Made by a program: the position numbers and the translations under genes. A DNA stretch of 64,000 nt from contig AP017991.1 in the NCBI GenBank assembly GCA_003609755.1, forward strand, positions 2,187,501-2,251,500, written 5' to 3'. Below the pieces are notes generated by a model, which had not been told where the DNA came from, did not search any database, and saw only the letters and a list, made by a program, of their open reading frames with translations. Below, piece by piece: positions 44,501-53,037 of the stretch (position 1 is the first letter of the stretch; every line of letters begins with the position of its first letter). This DNA comes from Planktothrix agardhii NIES-204 (GTDB taxonomy: Bacteria > Cyanobacteriota > Cyanobacteriia > Cyanobacteriales > Microcoleaceae).

Positions 44501-45514
44501 TAAGGAAACAATAGTATCCACAAGAGGTTGGGGTGGAATACCTTTCGGGGGGTGATCCCAGAAATACTCATCAATGGGTTTAGAAAAGTCCAAACCTCCC
44601 GCAAACACAGGTAATACCCGCGCCCCTAAAGCTTCAATTTCCTGTACCATGGCCACATAATGGGCATCATCTCCGGTGACGAGGTGAGTCCGTTGCAAGA
44701 CTAACCCCACACAGGGAGCGAGGGGATCTTTTTGATCGTCGGAAATATCGTCGCGGCTATTATTCCACTGGAAATACTCTTTAGCATCCTCGAACATTTT
44801 TGGCGCCAGGGGATGCCATATTCCCATATCGGGATAGGTGACAGGATCGGCAAATTGCAGCTTGTCTTTGCCCGTGAAAACATATTTTGATCCTAACATC
44901 AGCAGGAAGTTTTCCAGGTTTTCAGAAGAACCCCCTAACCAATATTGGAAGGATAACATAAAGTTGCGGGCATCCTGGGCCTTGTCCATCGGTAAATATT
45001 TCAGGACTTTGGGCAAAGTTTGCAACAACTTCAGCATGGCATCTTGGAAAGAACTACCAGACTGTTCTTTACGTTTCTTCATAAACTGGGCGATCGCACT
45101 TTTGCTTTGTCCCAGTTGCGCCATGGAAAACGTCCCCATTTTGTTCAGACGCATCACTTGCGGCATGGAGGGGAACACCACTACCACATCCAGTGTATCC
45201 CGATAGGGGGCTACGGCCTCAACGAGTTTATCCGCTAAATCTTCAATAAAAATCAGGGAGGCTATGAATATATTAGCCCCAGATAAATCTTGTTTAAAAC
45301 TTTCGTAGTTTTCGGGAGATCGTAACTCCTCGATCAAATAACCGCTAATTTCGATCGCAACATTAGGGTTATTTTTGTTAATAGACTGCACTGCCGCCGA
45401 TAGGGCGCTTTGATATTGCGCTTCTAACACCACATAGACGACTTTCATCAGTTGTCGCCCGTTTAGGTCATCTGGCTTGATGTGTCTAATGGCGGGTTTT
45501 ACATAAGTAAACAT
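41531..45514 (-). CDS. chlH: Magnesium chelatase subunit H
   Basis: ChlH binds protoporphyrin IX and, with the ChlI-ChlD ATPase, inserts Mg2+, the first committed step of chlorophyll synthesis. The 1327-residue length is the family norm. Conserved segments include [39 protein letters not shown] with the catalytic-site histidine region, and [17 protein letters not shown]. The start at ATG 45514 fits the [13 protein letters not shown]-terminus of cyanobacterial ChlH. It stands alone; chlI and chlD are not in the window. The protein shows no lesion. Confidence 0.97.
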   Translation of the reverse strand: MFTYVKPAIRHIKPDDLNGRQLMKVVYVVLEAQYQSALSAAVQSINKNNPNVAIEISGYLIEELRSPENYESFKQDLSGANIFIASLIFIEDLADKLVEAVAPYRDTLDVVVVFPSMPQVMRLNKMGTFSMAQLGQSKSAIAQFMKKRKEQSGSSFQDAMLKLLQTLPKVLKYLPMDKAQDARNFMLSFQYWLGGSSENLENFLLMLGSKYVFTGKDKLQFADPVTYPDMGIWHPLAPKMFEDAKEYFQWNNSRDDISDDQKDPLAPCVGLVLQRTHLVTGDDAHYVAMVQEIEALGARVLPVFAGGLDFSKPIDEYFWDHPPKGIPPQPLVDTIVSLTGFALVGGPARQDHPKAIESLKRMNRPYMVALPLVFQTTEEWEESDLGLHPIQVALQIAIPELDGAIEPIIISGRDGTTGKAIALQDRIEAIAQRALKWANLRKKPKLDKKVAITVFSFPPDKGNVGTAAYLDVFGSIYEVLKALQGNGYDIQNLPESAEKLMQEVIHDATAQYQSPELNVAYRMSVGEYEQLTPYFERLNENWGPPPGTLNSDGENLLIFGKQFGNVFIGVQPTFGYEGDPMRLLFSRSASPHHGFAAYYTYLEKVWKADAVLHFGTHGSLEFMPGKQMGMSGECYPDNLIGNIPNLYYYAANNPSEATIAKRRSYAATISYLTPAAENAGLYKGLKELNELIGSYQTLKDSGRGVAIVNTIIDKSRLVNFDQDITLPETDAAELTPEARDHIVGQVYRRLMEIESRLLPCGLHVIGKPPTAEEAISTLVNIASIDREEDNLLSLPRIIANSLNRNLEELYSNNNLGLLADVELLQKITEACRAAVIALVNEQTDAEGRVSLVSKLNFFNMGKKEPWIEALHELGFTKVDPEPIKPLFEYLEFCLQQICADNELGSLLRALEGEYIIPGPGGDPIRNPDVLPTGKNMHALDPQSIPTAAAVKSAQIVVERLLERQQVENGGNYPETISVVLWGTDNIKTYGESLAQVMWMVGVIPVPDALGRVNKLELVSLEELGRPRIDVVINCSGVFRDLFINQMALLDKAVKMAAESDEPLEMNFVRKHALEQAKELGVSVRQAATRVFSNASGSYSSNVNLAVENSSWEQESELQEMYLKRKSFAFNSDNPGMMEQDRNIFESALKTAEVTFQNLDSSEISLTDVSHYFDSDPTKLIANLRKDGKKPTSYIADTTTANAQVRTLSETVRLDARTKLLNPKWYEGMLSHGYEGVRELSKRLVNTMGWSATAGAVDNWVYEDVNETFIQDAEMQKRLLNLNPHSFRKIISTLLEVNGRGYWETSDENLDRLRELYQEVEDRIEGVK

Positions 45515-45973
45515 ATCTTAATTTGTTCCTTTTTTGTCTGCTGCTTTTTTAGGGTGATCGGCGATGGGCATTGCCAGATCATTAGGACTCACCTTTGAGT
45601 ATTCTTACCAGAAAACGGTCATTCTGGGCAGGTTTGATGACCCTTCGCAACAATTCGACAAGAAAAATGTCATAATTTTTCACATTTCTTGACTTTTGTG
45701 ACTTTTTAGTTTTTTGGAATTATTAGCAATAAGAAAGAATCGGCAAAATCTAAATAACTACTAGAAATTGCTAAAATAGGAGTAGAACGAGCAATTGAAA
45801 CCGATGAGCAGACAGCGACTATTTGGATAAATCAACAACTTGAAAGATTAGGAATCAATCTAAGAAAATGAAGCATAAAATCATGAAAAGTAGAGAATTT
45901 TTTATGGTGACTCATAGTTTGGGCAATAGGTTGTGTTAAAATTCAAGTAACTCCATCAAGTTTGGTTAATACT
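45515..45973. other. Long upstream region of chlH with a possible gene remnant
   Basis: The proximal ~200 bp must hold the chlH promoter and leader, but no consensus element is clear. At about 45753-45872 the plus strand reads LLEIAKIGVERAIETDEQTA, then TIWINQQLERLGINLRK and a stop. It looks like a C-terminal fragment of some protein, with a TAA right before it and no start. I do not recognise it. Confidence 0.4.
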
Positions 45974-46336
45974 ATGATCGGCACTATCTCCCAATCTCTA
46001 GTTGTCAATCAAGCGGACATAGATGATTTAAAATTATTCTATCAGTTTCGCCGTGAGTATGATGTTGTTCAATTTTTAGCAATTCATCCCAATCTATTAT
46101 CAATTTTGGTATTAGGTAAAGATTTAATCAGCCAATATTTCCCCGAATCAAATGTATTTCTTGACTGGATTTTAGATCCAGAATTAGCTGAGTCTCAATT
46201 GGTTGTTTACCTAACAAGAACAATTGCAGATACAGAAGCAGCGATTGAACAAATTGAAAAACTTTCTGATCAGTGGTTAGGAAGCTATGACGGTGATATC
46301 CGCAGTCAAATTTATGTCAGATATGATTATTTATGA
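45974..46336 (+). CDS. Hypothetical protein
   Basis: The 120-residue protein is acidic and helical, with no signal or membrane segment. The stretch FPESNVFLDWILDPELAESQLVVYLTRT is the most distinctive part. I believe similar short proteins are common in Planktothrix and Microcystis genomes, but I cannot name a function. The frame opens with TTG at 45962; ATG 45974 is the better start. It lies alone between chlH and the ccs1 gene. Confidence 0.55.
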   Translation: MIGTISQSLVVNQADIDDLKLFYQFRREYDVVQFLAIHPNLLSILVLGKDLISQYFPESNVFLDWILDPELAESQLVVYLTRTIADTEAAIEQIEKLSDQWLGSYDGDIRSQIYVRYDYL

Positions 46337-46469
46337 CTTTTGAGAGTCATGATCAATATGAGGCATTTTTAGGGTAAAGTAGAGGTTGGTAAATAGCGAT
46401 CGCTATTTGAAACTCACTCATTTGCCTGATCATCCTTAGTGTCTTAGTGCCTTAGAAGAGTGATATTTG

Positions 46470-47879
46470 TTAACTTTGAGAATTTTCAGACAAACTCCCT
46501 AACGAAAGTGTATTATTCTGATCCAGATTATCCAAGTCATCTAATATAGAGACAATTTCCCGTTCAAAAGTTACTTTTGCTCGATTAGTTTTACCCCCAA
46601 TATAAAGGCGATCGCCATCTTTTAAAGCCCAAATTTGAGAATGGGAAACATAACTCATCATCACACTAATCATTAATAATCCAAACCCCAAATAAACAAT
46701 AGGAATCCCCGGATCGGCTTTAATTTGTAGTCCCGTACTTCCAATAATTTCATCAATAAATAAAGTCACCCCATCCACTTCCGTTGACATTCCCTTTCTA
46801 ACCGTTGAAACTAATTCCCCCTTGCCATTATAAACTAATACATTTCCTTTTAAGTCCCTAGCTAAAACAGAAACCCCGGCACTAAAATCCGGTTTAATTG
46901 GAATCCAAGTTCCCCAAATTCTGCCCTTTCCTTGGGTGTCTAATTGTGCCATCGGTAAACGAAAGACAGGGCTTTTATTCACCCGTACTCGTAACGCTGC
47001 AATACCCCAATCAGCTTGATAAAAAGTAACCCCTTGATAGTGCAAAGGTTCGTTAACATGAATGGTTTTGCGATCAACTTCTTCTCCTTGTTGATTTAAT
47101 ACGGATAAATCAGAATAAAATTGATCAATTCTACCTTCAGCATCATAATCAATCCAAAACCGATTTACTTTAACTGACCAATCTTTAGGTACTTGAGATT
47201 CAGAAAATTGTCCGGCATCTATGATATTTTTGACTTGAAAAGTATTTCCTCCTGGAACCAGTTCTTGAGCCATAAATCCTGTCATAGAACCGATAATCGA
47301 CCCGGCTAAAATAATTAACATACTAGCATGAACAATAATCGGCCCAATTCTGCCAATCAGTCCCCGTCTAGCATAGAGTTTATTGCCTTCTTGAAACACT
47401 AAATAATTGCGTTTTTTCAATAAAGGTTCTAAAGCTGTTAATGAACCTGTAGTTAATTCAGCACTTAAAGCAATATTTTGAAATTGTTTGGGTTTATCGT
47501 AATAGACCCAGCGACGGGCTGATTTTAAAGTAGGTAATTGTCGGGTAAAGGTGCAAGCAGTTAAACTACTACCAAATAAGACTAAAAGGGATAAAAACCA
47601 CCAAGTTCTATAAACATGATCAAGTCCAATAAATACTAGAAATTTCCAGGTTAAAAAGCCAAATAAAGCCGGATGTTCAGGGTAATTAGATTGATAATAT
47701 TCTAGGGATTGTCCCTGTTCTAGCACTGTTCCTGAAATACTGAAAACGGCAATCAATAATAACAATACAATAGCTAATCTTAAATCGGCTAAAAGAGGCA
47801 AAAGTTCTTTTCTAATCATTTTTTGCAGGGTTGTTTCCCCTGTAATTATTTTTTGAAATAGTGAAAGTTCCGTATCCAT
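46470..47879 (-). CDS. ccs1: Cytochrome c biogenesis protein Ccs1 (ResB/CcsB)
   Basis: Ccs1 forms, with CcsA, the System II haem lyase that attaches haem to c-type cytochromes on the lumenal side of the thylakoid or plasma membrane. It has three N-terminal membrane spans ([53 protein letters not shown]), a large lumenal domain ([38 protein letters not shown]) and a last span near 420-440. The frame opens at TTG 47900 next to the ccdA stop, but ATG 47879 follows AAGGAAA by five bases and is chosen. It forms an operon with ccdA. CcsA is elsewhere. Confidence 0.93.
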   Translation of the reverse strand: MDTELSLFQKIITGETTLQKMIRKELLPLLADLRLAIVLLLLIAVFSISGTVLEQGQSLEYYQSNYPEHPALFGFLTWKFLVFIGLDHVYRTWWFLSLLVLFGSSLTACTFTRQLPTLKSARRWVYYDKPKQFQNIALSAELTTGSLTALEPLLKKRNYLVFQEGNKLYARRGLIGRIGPIIVHASMLIILAGSIIGSMTGFMAQELVPGGNTFQVKNIIDAGQFSESQVPKDWSVKVNRFWIDYDAEGRIDQFYSDLSVLNQQGEEVDRKTIHVNEPLHYQGVTFYQADWGIAALRVRVNKSPVFRLPMAQLDTQGKGRIWGTWIPIKPDFSAGVSVLARDLKGNVLVYNGKGELVSTVRKGMSTEVDGVTLFIDEIIGSTGLQIKADPGIPIVYLGFGLLMISVMMSYVSHSQIWALKDGDRLYIGGKTNRAKVTFEREIVSILDDLDNLDQNNTLSLGSLSENSQS

Positions 47880-47900
47880 TTTTATTTTCCTTTGATTCAA

Positions 47901-48638
47901 TTAAACGACGGGTAGAAATCTAAACAATAGCGAAAATACGCCAAATCCAACTAATAAAACTCCGCTTGTAGGTGTAATCCAACTTGACCATTTTCGCAGT
48001 GCTAGTAACTTTTTAATTGTGGCGGTAAAGGTTCCAGCTAATACTAATGGGGCGACATAACCTACTGCATAGGCTAGTAATAAAACTCCGCCTAAAAGTA
48101 CATCTCCGGTGCTTGAAACCCAGGCTAATAACGTTGCTAAAACGGGGGTACTACAGGGAGAAGCCACTAACCCAAAAGTTAATCCTAATAAATAGGATTT
48201 CAAGCTATGGGGAAACTCTTTAGGTATCCAACCTATCGTATCAAAAGCGGGTAACTGGAGGGGGAGAGCTTCTAATAAATTTAACCCCATTAAAATTGCA
48301 ATCACACTCGCAATAATGGGCAAACCTAAACCGATTTGACCATACACTTGTCCGACAAAAGACGCTAAAATTCCTAACCCAGCTAAGGTGGTAGCCAGCC
48401 CTAATGCAAACCAAATAGATTGAATCGCGGCTTGCAGTCGATTTTCGGTTTCATAGCCTCCAATATAACCAATGGTAATCGGTAACATTGAGAGCATACA
48501 AGGGGTTAAACTGGTCAATAAACCCGCTATAAAAATAATGCCAATACTCAAAAAACTGAGATGATGGAGTTGAGTTTGAACTAGATTATTTGCCAGTTGT
48601 GCCAGTTCGTACAATCTAATTTGTAGGGTTTCTAGCAT
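47901..48638 (-). CDS. ccdA: Thiol:disulfide transporter CcdA
   Basis: CcdA carries reducing equivalents across the membrane to keep apocytochrome haem-binding cysteines reduced. The 245-residue protein has six hydrophobic segments and the two conserved cysteines in LTSLTPCMLSMLP and LVASPCSTPVLATLLA. It is directly upstream of ccs1 with the coding regions 21 bp apart, the standard cyanobacterial arrangement for System II maturation. Confidence 0.93.
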   Translation of the reverse strand: MLETLQIRLYELAQLANNLVQTQLHHLSFLSIGIIFIAGLLTSLTPCMLSMLPITIGYIGGYETENRLQAAIQSIWFALGLATTLAGLGILASFVGQVYGQIGLGLPIIASVIAILMGLNLLEALPLQLPAFDTIGWIPKEFPHSLKSYLLGLTFGLVASPCSTPVLATLLAWVSSTGDVLLGGVLLLAYAVGYVAPLVLAGTFTATIKKLLALRKWSSWITPTSGVLLVGFGVFSLLFRFLPVV

Positions 48639-48702
48639 GAAATTTATTCAACAATTGGTGTCCTTTAATATACTATTATACCCTGTTTTGACTCTTAATT
48701 GA

Positions 48703-49386
48703 TTATTCATGAATTGAACCATCGGGCATAACAACACCTTGTAAAATTACGGTTTCTAAGTGAACGCCTTCGAGATTTGCTCCTTGTAAATTGGCATTAC
48801 TAAGATCAGTAAATTGAGTGGCATCTCGAAATAATAGACTATTGACATCGGCAAAACTTAAATTACTATTTTCTAAATTAGCATATTGTAAATTTGTTCC
48901 CCGTAAACTGGCATTGGTTAAGTTGGCTTGACTGAGATTTGTCCCCCATAATCTTGCCCCTAATAATTTAGCTTTTTCCAAATTAGCATAGCTGAGATTA
49001 GCTAAGGTTAAATTAACTTCTAATAAACTCGACTGGGTTAAATTAGCTTCAGATAATTTAGCCTTGTTCAGATTTGCTCTTAATAAATTAGTATTTTCTA
49101 AGTTAGCTTGTCTTAAATCGGCTCCTGATAAGTTGGCATATTTTAAGCTAGCTTCTCTCAAATTAGCTTGTTTTAAATTGGCTCCTGATAAGTTGGTATT
49201 TGATAAATCTAATCCCTGTAAATTAGCTCCTTCTAAGTTACAATATTTCCAAAGAGATGAATGACAATCTTTGGTTTCTAGCAATTGTTGAATTGTTTTC
49301 AAATTAGTCGCATCGGCAGGCAATATCCAGCCCACCATTAAACTTAAAATTAACCCAATTTTAATCACGAAAGCAATTTCTTTCAT
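48703..49386 (-). CDS. Secreted pentapeptide-repeat protein
   Basis: After a signal peptide (MKEIAFVIKIGLILSL ... PADA) and a short linker with two cysteines, about 150 residues form A(D/N)Lxx pentapeptide repeats (LQGLDLSNTNLSGANLKQAN onward), a right-handed quadrilateral beta-helix. It should be periplasmic or in the thylakoid lumen. The frame opens at 49479, but the signal peptide starts at ATG 49386, which I use. The role is unknown, as for most cyanobacterial members. Confidence 0.87.
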   Translation of the reverse strand: MKEIAFVIKIGLILSLMVGWILPADATNLKTIQQLLETKDCHSSLWKYCNLEGANLQGLDLSNTNLSGANLKQANLREASLKYANLSGADLRQANLENTNLLRANLNKAKLSEANLTQSSLLEVNLTLANLSYANLEKAKLLGARLWGTNLSQANLTNASLRGTNLQYANLENSNLSFADVNSLLFRDATQFTDLSNANLQGANLEGVHLETVILQGVVMPDGSIHE

Positions 49387-49634
49387 GGCATAACCTAGAT
49401 CTTGATGGCACTGCAACAAATTATAGTTTATCTCAAAATTGCCTCCTAGATGGTTAAACGGGTCTAAAAACACTCCCAATTGGGGGATAAGTCAGTCGTC
49501 CGACAAAAAAAATGTCGGGTACTGGGTCAGATGCTATCTATAGTTCAAATTAAAAATTGCATCATTTTCTTGACTTATATCGAATTTTGTATCAAATTAG
49601 AAGGTAGGATTCTGGCTATACAAAGGACAGCAAA

Positions 49635-50141
49635 ATGCCGACAATTAACTCGACCTGGGATGACTTAATTCTCCAATGTGACGGGCGATATTTGACCAAT
49701 GCAGAACTCAAGCCTCTGCATCAGTACGTTCAGACTTTAAATGCTCGCACCAAAACCTATGAAGTTCTACGGGTAAAATCAGCAGGTTTAATCAAACAAA
49801 CCCTGAAGAAATTCATGTTTTCCCATCCAGAAATCATGGAAAAGCATTCAAAACGCTGTGTGTATGATATGTCAATGACGATGTGTCTGATGTCCGTGGC
49901 TTTATTACGCGATGACCCGCACTTTTTTAAGGAATCTTTAATGTTATGGTTAGCCAATATTTTGGCAGCCCACGAAAAAAATACCCAATGTCTACAAGCC
50001 TATACCTATCTTCAAGAAGCCTTACAAGAACAATTGCCCAGTGTGTGTAATCAATTATTAAAGCCCTATATGGACATTATTTTAGAAGTTTTAGATACTC
50101 CCCCTAAACTATTAGCAAATGTCCAAAGAAGTGGGGTTTAA
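49635..50141 (+). CDS. Divergent phycobilisome protein (allophycocyanin-like)
   Basis: A 168-residue globin-fold phycobiliprotein relative. Its segment KRCVYDMSMTMCLMSVALLRDD aligns with the chromophore region of allophycocyanins, with Cys75 and Asp78 in the C-x-x-D arrangement that attaches and positions a bilin. Other positions are far from ApcA, ApcB, ApcD, ApcF or CpcA/B, so it is a separate lineage. An AAGGA lies 8 bases before ATG 49635. A small hairpin (CCGACA/TGTCGG, 49500-49518) sits in the leader. The linker gene follows 134 bp later on the same strand, suggesting joint function. Confidence 0.82.
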   Translation: MPTINSTWDDLILQCDGRYLTNAELKPLHQYVQTLNARTKTYEVLRVKSAGLIKQTLKKFMFSHPEIMEKHSKRCVYDMSMTMCLMSVALLRDDPHFFKESLMLWLANILAAHEKNTQCLQAYTYLQEALQEQLPSVCNQLLKPYMDIILEVLDTPPKLLANVQRSGV

Positions 50142-50275
50142 ACCCGATTGATTTTGTATTGTATATCAGGGTGTTATTTGATTTCTAGCTACAGAAATTA
50201 TAATTTCAATTGATCATTTCATTGCCAATCACTCCAACTTAACTTTGAGTATTGATGCACACAGGAGTTTAATTT

Positions 50276-51073
50276 ATGTCCCTAACTCAACCGGTTACAA
50301 CTCGTCATGATGCTTCCCCAGAAGAACGAGAGTTTGTTTTAAAACAAATTTATCAGCAAGTAATAGAACGTCAACTTTATGAGTTTGAACACAAGCAACT
50401 TGCGGATTTAGAAAAAGATTTTATCAAGGGGAAAATAGGGATTCGACATTTTTTAAAAAGTCTGGCGGTTCGTTCTGTCTATTTAGAGCATTTTTATGAA
50501 AATAGCTCTAATATGAAATTCATTGAAAATGCTTGTAAACATTTTTTAGGACGAGCTCCGAGAAATAATCAAGAAATTCAGAAATGGGATGATATCTTAG
50601 TTCGCCGTGGCGTTGGCGCACTGGTTTCAGAAATAGTAGACTCGGAGGAATATCGTAAATCCTTTGGTTATTTTACTGTTCCCTATTGGCATGAACACCG
50701 TTATGAATCCGCGAGTGAATATATTGAAAATGAGCGTTTAGGTCATGAACACGCGGGACAAAGAGGCTGGGCAATTCCTAACCATTATCAACATGAATTA
50801 CACATTGATTGTGATGGCGGAACTTGTGTTCGAGAGGAGGATAAATTAACAGTTGAACCTATACAAAAAACCCAAGAAACCTTGGATTTTTCCTCGGATA
50901 CAAAGATTACAGCCAGACATATTCAACGGCTATCAGCCTGTGTTAAGGAAATTACAGATATTCTCTCCCTGTATCCTCAACCTGTGAGTCAACAAGAGAT
51001 TGAAACTGACCTTCAGCAAAAAGTGTTGGAGTATGTCAGTGCGACAAATGCCAGTTTACTGTTTAAAAATTAA
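50276..51073 (+). CDS. Phycobilisome linker polypeptide (rod or rod-core type)
   Basis: The 265-residue protein has one PBS-linker domain (about residues 15-165: FVLKQIYQQVIERQLYEFE, FLKSLAVRSVYLEHFYE, FLGRAPRNNQEI, SEEYRKSFG), which joins phycobiliprotein hexamers. It lacks the C-terminal CpcD-like or ferredoxin-reductase domain of the major linkers and has a different C-terminal ~100 residues (HIDCDGGTCVREED, then helices) that I do not recognise. An AGGAG lies 7 bases before ATG 50276. Linked to the divergent phycobiliprotein upstream. Confidence 0.85.
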   Translation: MSLTQPVTTRHDASPEEREFVLKQIYQQVIERQLYEFEHKQLADLEKDFIKGKIGIRHFLKSLAVRSVYLEHFYENSSNMKFIENACKHFLGRAPRNNQEIQKWDDILVRRGVGALVSEIVDSEEYRKSFGYFTVPYWHEHRYESASEYIENERLGHEHAGQRGWAIPNHYQHELHIDCDGGTCVREEDKLTVEPIQKTQETLDFSSDTKITARHIQRLSACVKEITDILSLYPQPVSQQEIETDLQQKVLEYVSATNASLLFKN

Positions 51074-51153
51074 AACCAGGGTGGGCAACCCCCACCTTTG
51101 ATTTTTCTATAGCAATATACTGATCAATTAAGAATTTATTTAAGTTTTATATT

Positions 51154-51516
51154 ATGCCAATTAACAAATATCTTCATACTGCAATTTTAGTCTCTAATTT
51201 AGAACAATCAGAACATTTTTATAGTCAGGTTTTGGGCTTGGAAAAAGTTGAACGTCCGTTAAATTTTCCGGGGATTTGGTATCAAATTGGTGAGGTTCAA
51301 ATTCATTTAATTCAAGCTGAAACTGTAATTAATGATCAAGTTAATGATGAGAAGTGGGGAAGAAATCGACATTTAGCTTTTTCGGTTGAGAATTTAGAAG
51401 CCGCAAAACAACAGCTAATTGCTGATAATTATTCGATTCAAATGAGTGCTTCTGGTCGGGCGGCATTATTTACAAAAGATCCCGATGGCAATATTATAGA
51501 ATTAAATGAACAATGA
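51154..51516 (+). CDS. VOC-family (glyoxalase/dioxygenase fold) protein
   Basis: A 120-residue, single-module-pair VOC protein (glyoxalase/bleomycin-resistance/dioxygenase superfamily). The N-terminal KYLHTAILVSNLEQSEHFYS and the C-terminal FTKDPDGNIIELNE (metal ligand Glu) are typical, with another ligand His in RHLAF. The enzyme activity is not predictable. Its stop overlaps the start of the recombinase gene (ATGA at 51513), so the pair is translationally coupled. Confidence 0.87.
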   Translation: MPINKYLHTAILVSNLEQSEHFYSQVLGLEKVERPLNFPGIWYQIGEVQIHLIQAETVINDQVNDEKWGRNRHLAFSVENLEAAKQQLIADNYSIQMSASGRAALFTKDPDGNIIELNEQ

Positions 51517-52808
51517 AAATTATTGCCTATTCTTATACCGATCCTTTGTTTGAACAGCCTCCTGATCGGATGATTTGGGGATGGGAAGTGGATCGGGTTT
51601 ATCAGGATTTAGGGGGAAGACAGGAACTCGAAGACTTGTTACAAGATTGTAATTTAGAAGCACCGGATTATTTATTAATTCGACGGTTAGAGGAGTTGGG
51701 AAATTCCGTTTTAGAGGTGAGCGATCGCTTACAACAATTAGAATCTTTCCAGATTAATATTATTGCCATTGAGTCGGATTTTAAGACCTCTGTAGGTGAA
51801 ATTAATCGTTCCGATTTAATCCAATTATTTATAGAAATTCAAAATCGCCAACGCAGTCGCCGCATTTGTCACGGACACGCTAAAAATAGAATTAAAGCCT
51901 TACCTCCGCCAGGGAAAGCACCTTATGGATATCGACGGGGAAAAGAGCGTTATATTTTAGATCGGAGTGTTTCACCTATTGTTAAAGAGTTTTTTGATCG
52001 ATTTTTAATTTATGGATCTTTGCGGGGTGCGGTGCGACATTTAGAAAAACGTTATGGGAAAAAAATATCAGTAACTACCGGAAGAAGATGGTTAACAAAT
52101 CCCGTTTATCGAGGGGATTTAGAATATAAAAATGGAGAGATTATTTCTAATACCCATCCTCCAATTATTTCCAGAGATGAAGCCGCCCAGGTGGATCGAT
52201 TATTACGGCGAAATCAACGACTTCCCCCTCGAACAGCCAGTGCACCGCGTTCTTTAGCGGGGTTAGTTAATTGTGGAGAATGTCAATCTTTAATGACTGT
52301 TGCCCGGGTTACAACCTATCGGAAAGACAGGGAATATTTATATTTACGTCCGATAAATTGTCCGAAAAATCCTAAGTGTAAAGCCCTATCTTATCAAAGG
52401 GGATTAGAGTTAACTATTAAACGCATTTGTCAAGATTTACCGCAAGCGGTTTCTGGTTTAAATTTACCAGATTTACAGATAGTTAAACAAGGTATTATTC
52501 AGGAGATTAATCACAAACAAAATATTTTATTACAAATTCCCGATTTATTAACTTCTGGAATATTGGATTTAGAAACAGCAGATTTAAGAAGTTATAAACT
52601 GCTGATAGAAATTGCTCAGTTACAAGGAAAGTTAGCAGAACTTCCCCCAGTTAATTTAAAAGAAACGGCGCAGGCGGTTTGTATTCCACAGTTTTGGTTG
52701 GATTTATCGGAAACTGAACGAAGATTTTATTTTAGAGAATTTATTAGAACAATTGAGATTATTCGAGAGGGAGATAACTGGGACTTAAAGGTTGTCTTTA
52801 TTTTTTGA
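51513..52808 (+). CDS. XisF-like serine recombinase
   Basis: The 431-residue protein resembles XisF, the large serine recombinase that excises the fdxN element in Anabaena. The short resolvase-like N-terminus (IIAYSYTDPLFEQPPDRMIW, then LLIRRLEELG) has a serine-containing segment, and the recombinase domain follows (KAPYGYRRGKERYILDRSV, VTTGRRWLTNPVYRGDLEY, RSLAGLVNCGECQSLM zinc-ribbon cysteines). The organism shows no sign of nitrogen fixation here, and the family is widespread in cyanobacteria without the element, so its role may be general. Start ATG 51513 overlaps the VOC gene. Confidence 0.8.
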   Translation: MKIIAYSYTDPLFEQPPDRMIWGWEVDRVYQDLGGRQELEDLLQDCNLEAPDYLLIRRLEELGNSVLEVSDRLQQLESFQINIIAIESDFKTSVGEINRSDLIQLFIEIQNRQRSRRICHGHAKNRIKALPPPGKAPYGYRRGKERYILDRSVSPIVKEFFDRFLIYGSLRGAVRHLEKRYGKKISVTTGRRWLTNPVYRGDLEYKNGEIISNTHPPIISRDEAAQVDRLLRRNQRLPPRTASAPRSLAGLVNCGECQSLMTVARVTTYRKDREYLYLRPINCPKNPKCKALSYQRGLELTIKRICQDLPQAVSGLNLPDLQIVKQGIIQEINHKQNILLQIPDLLTSGILDLETADLRSYKLLIEIAQLQGKLAELPPVNLKETAQAVCIPQFWLDLSETERRFYFREFIRTIEIIREGDNWDLKVVFIF

Positions 52809-52809
52809 T

Positions 52810-53037
52810 TCAATTTTGTTGTAATAGTTGTTGATTTTGTTCCACAAGTTTCTTTTTAAAGTCACAAATGGTCAACTGATTTTTGACCCGAGCCAAGACC
52901 TCATCCACTTTAAAAGGTTTGGTAATATAATCTACCCCTCCAGCAGAAAAGGCTTGCATAATATCTTCAATTTGATTCAGCGCACTAATAAAAATGATCG
53001 GAATCTCATAGGTTTCTAAATTTGATTTTAGCTGAAT
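52810..53037 (-). pseudogene. C-terminal half of a response-regulator receiver domain
   Basis: The frame reads YEIPIIFISALNQIEDIMQA, then GGVDYITKPFKVDEVLARVK, which is the lysine-containing beta5-alpha5 end of a CheY-like receiver, and a coiled tail. It has no start and no phosphoacceptor Asp. It is exactly in frame with, and starts immediately after, the TAA of the GGDEF-EAL gene. Its stop lies 2 bp from the stop of the recombinase gene. Confidence 0.75.

Noticed and set aside
45753-45872. Possible small gene upstream of the 120-residue protein
   Set aside because: No start codon, stop directly before it, no known family; reported only as a possible remnant.
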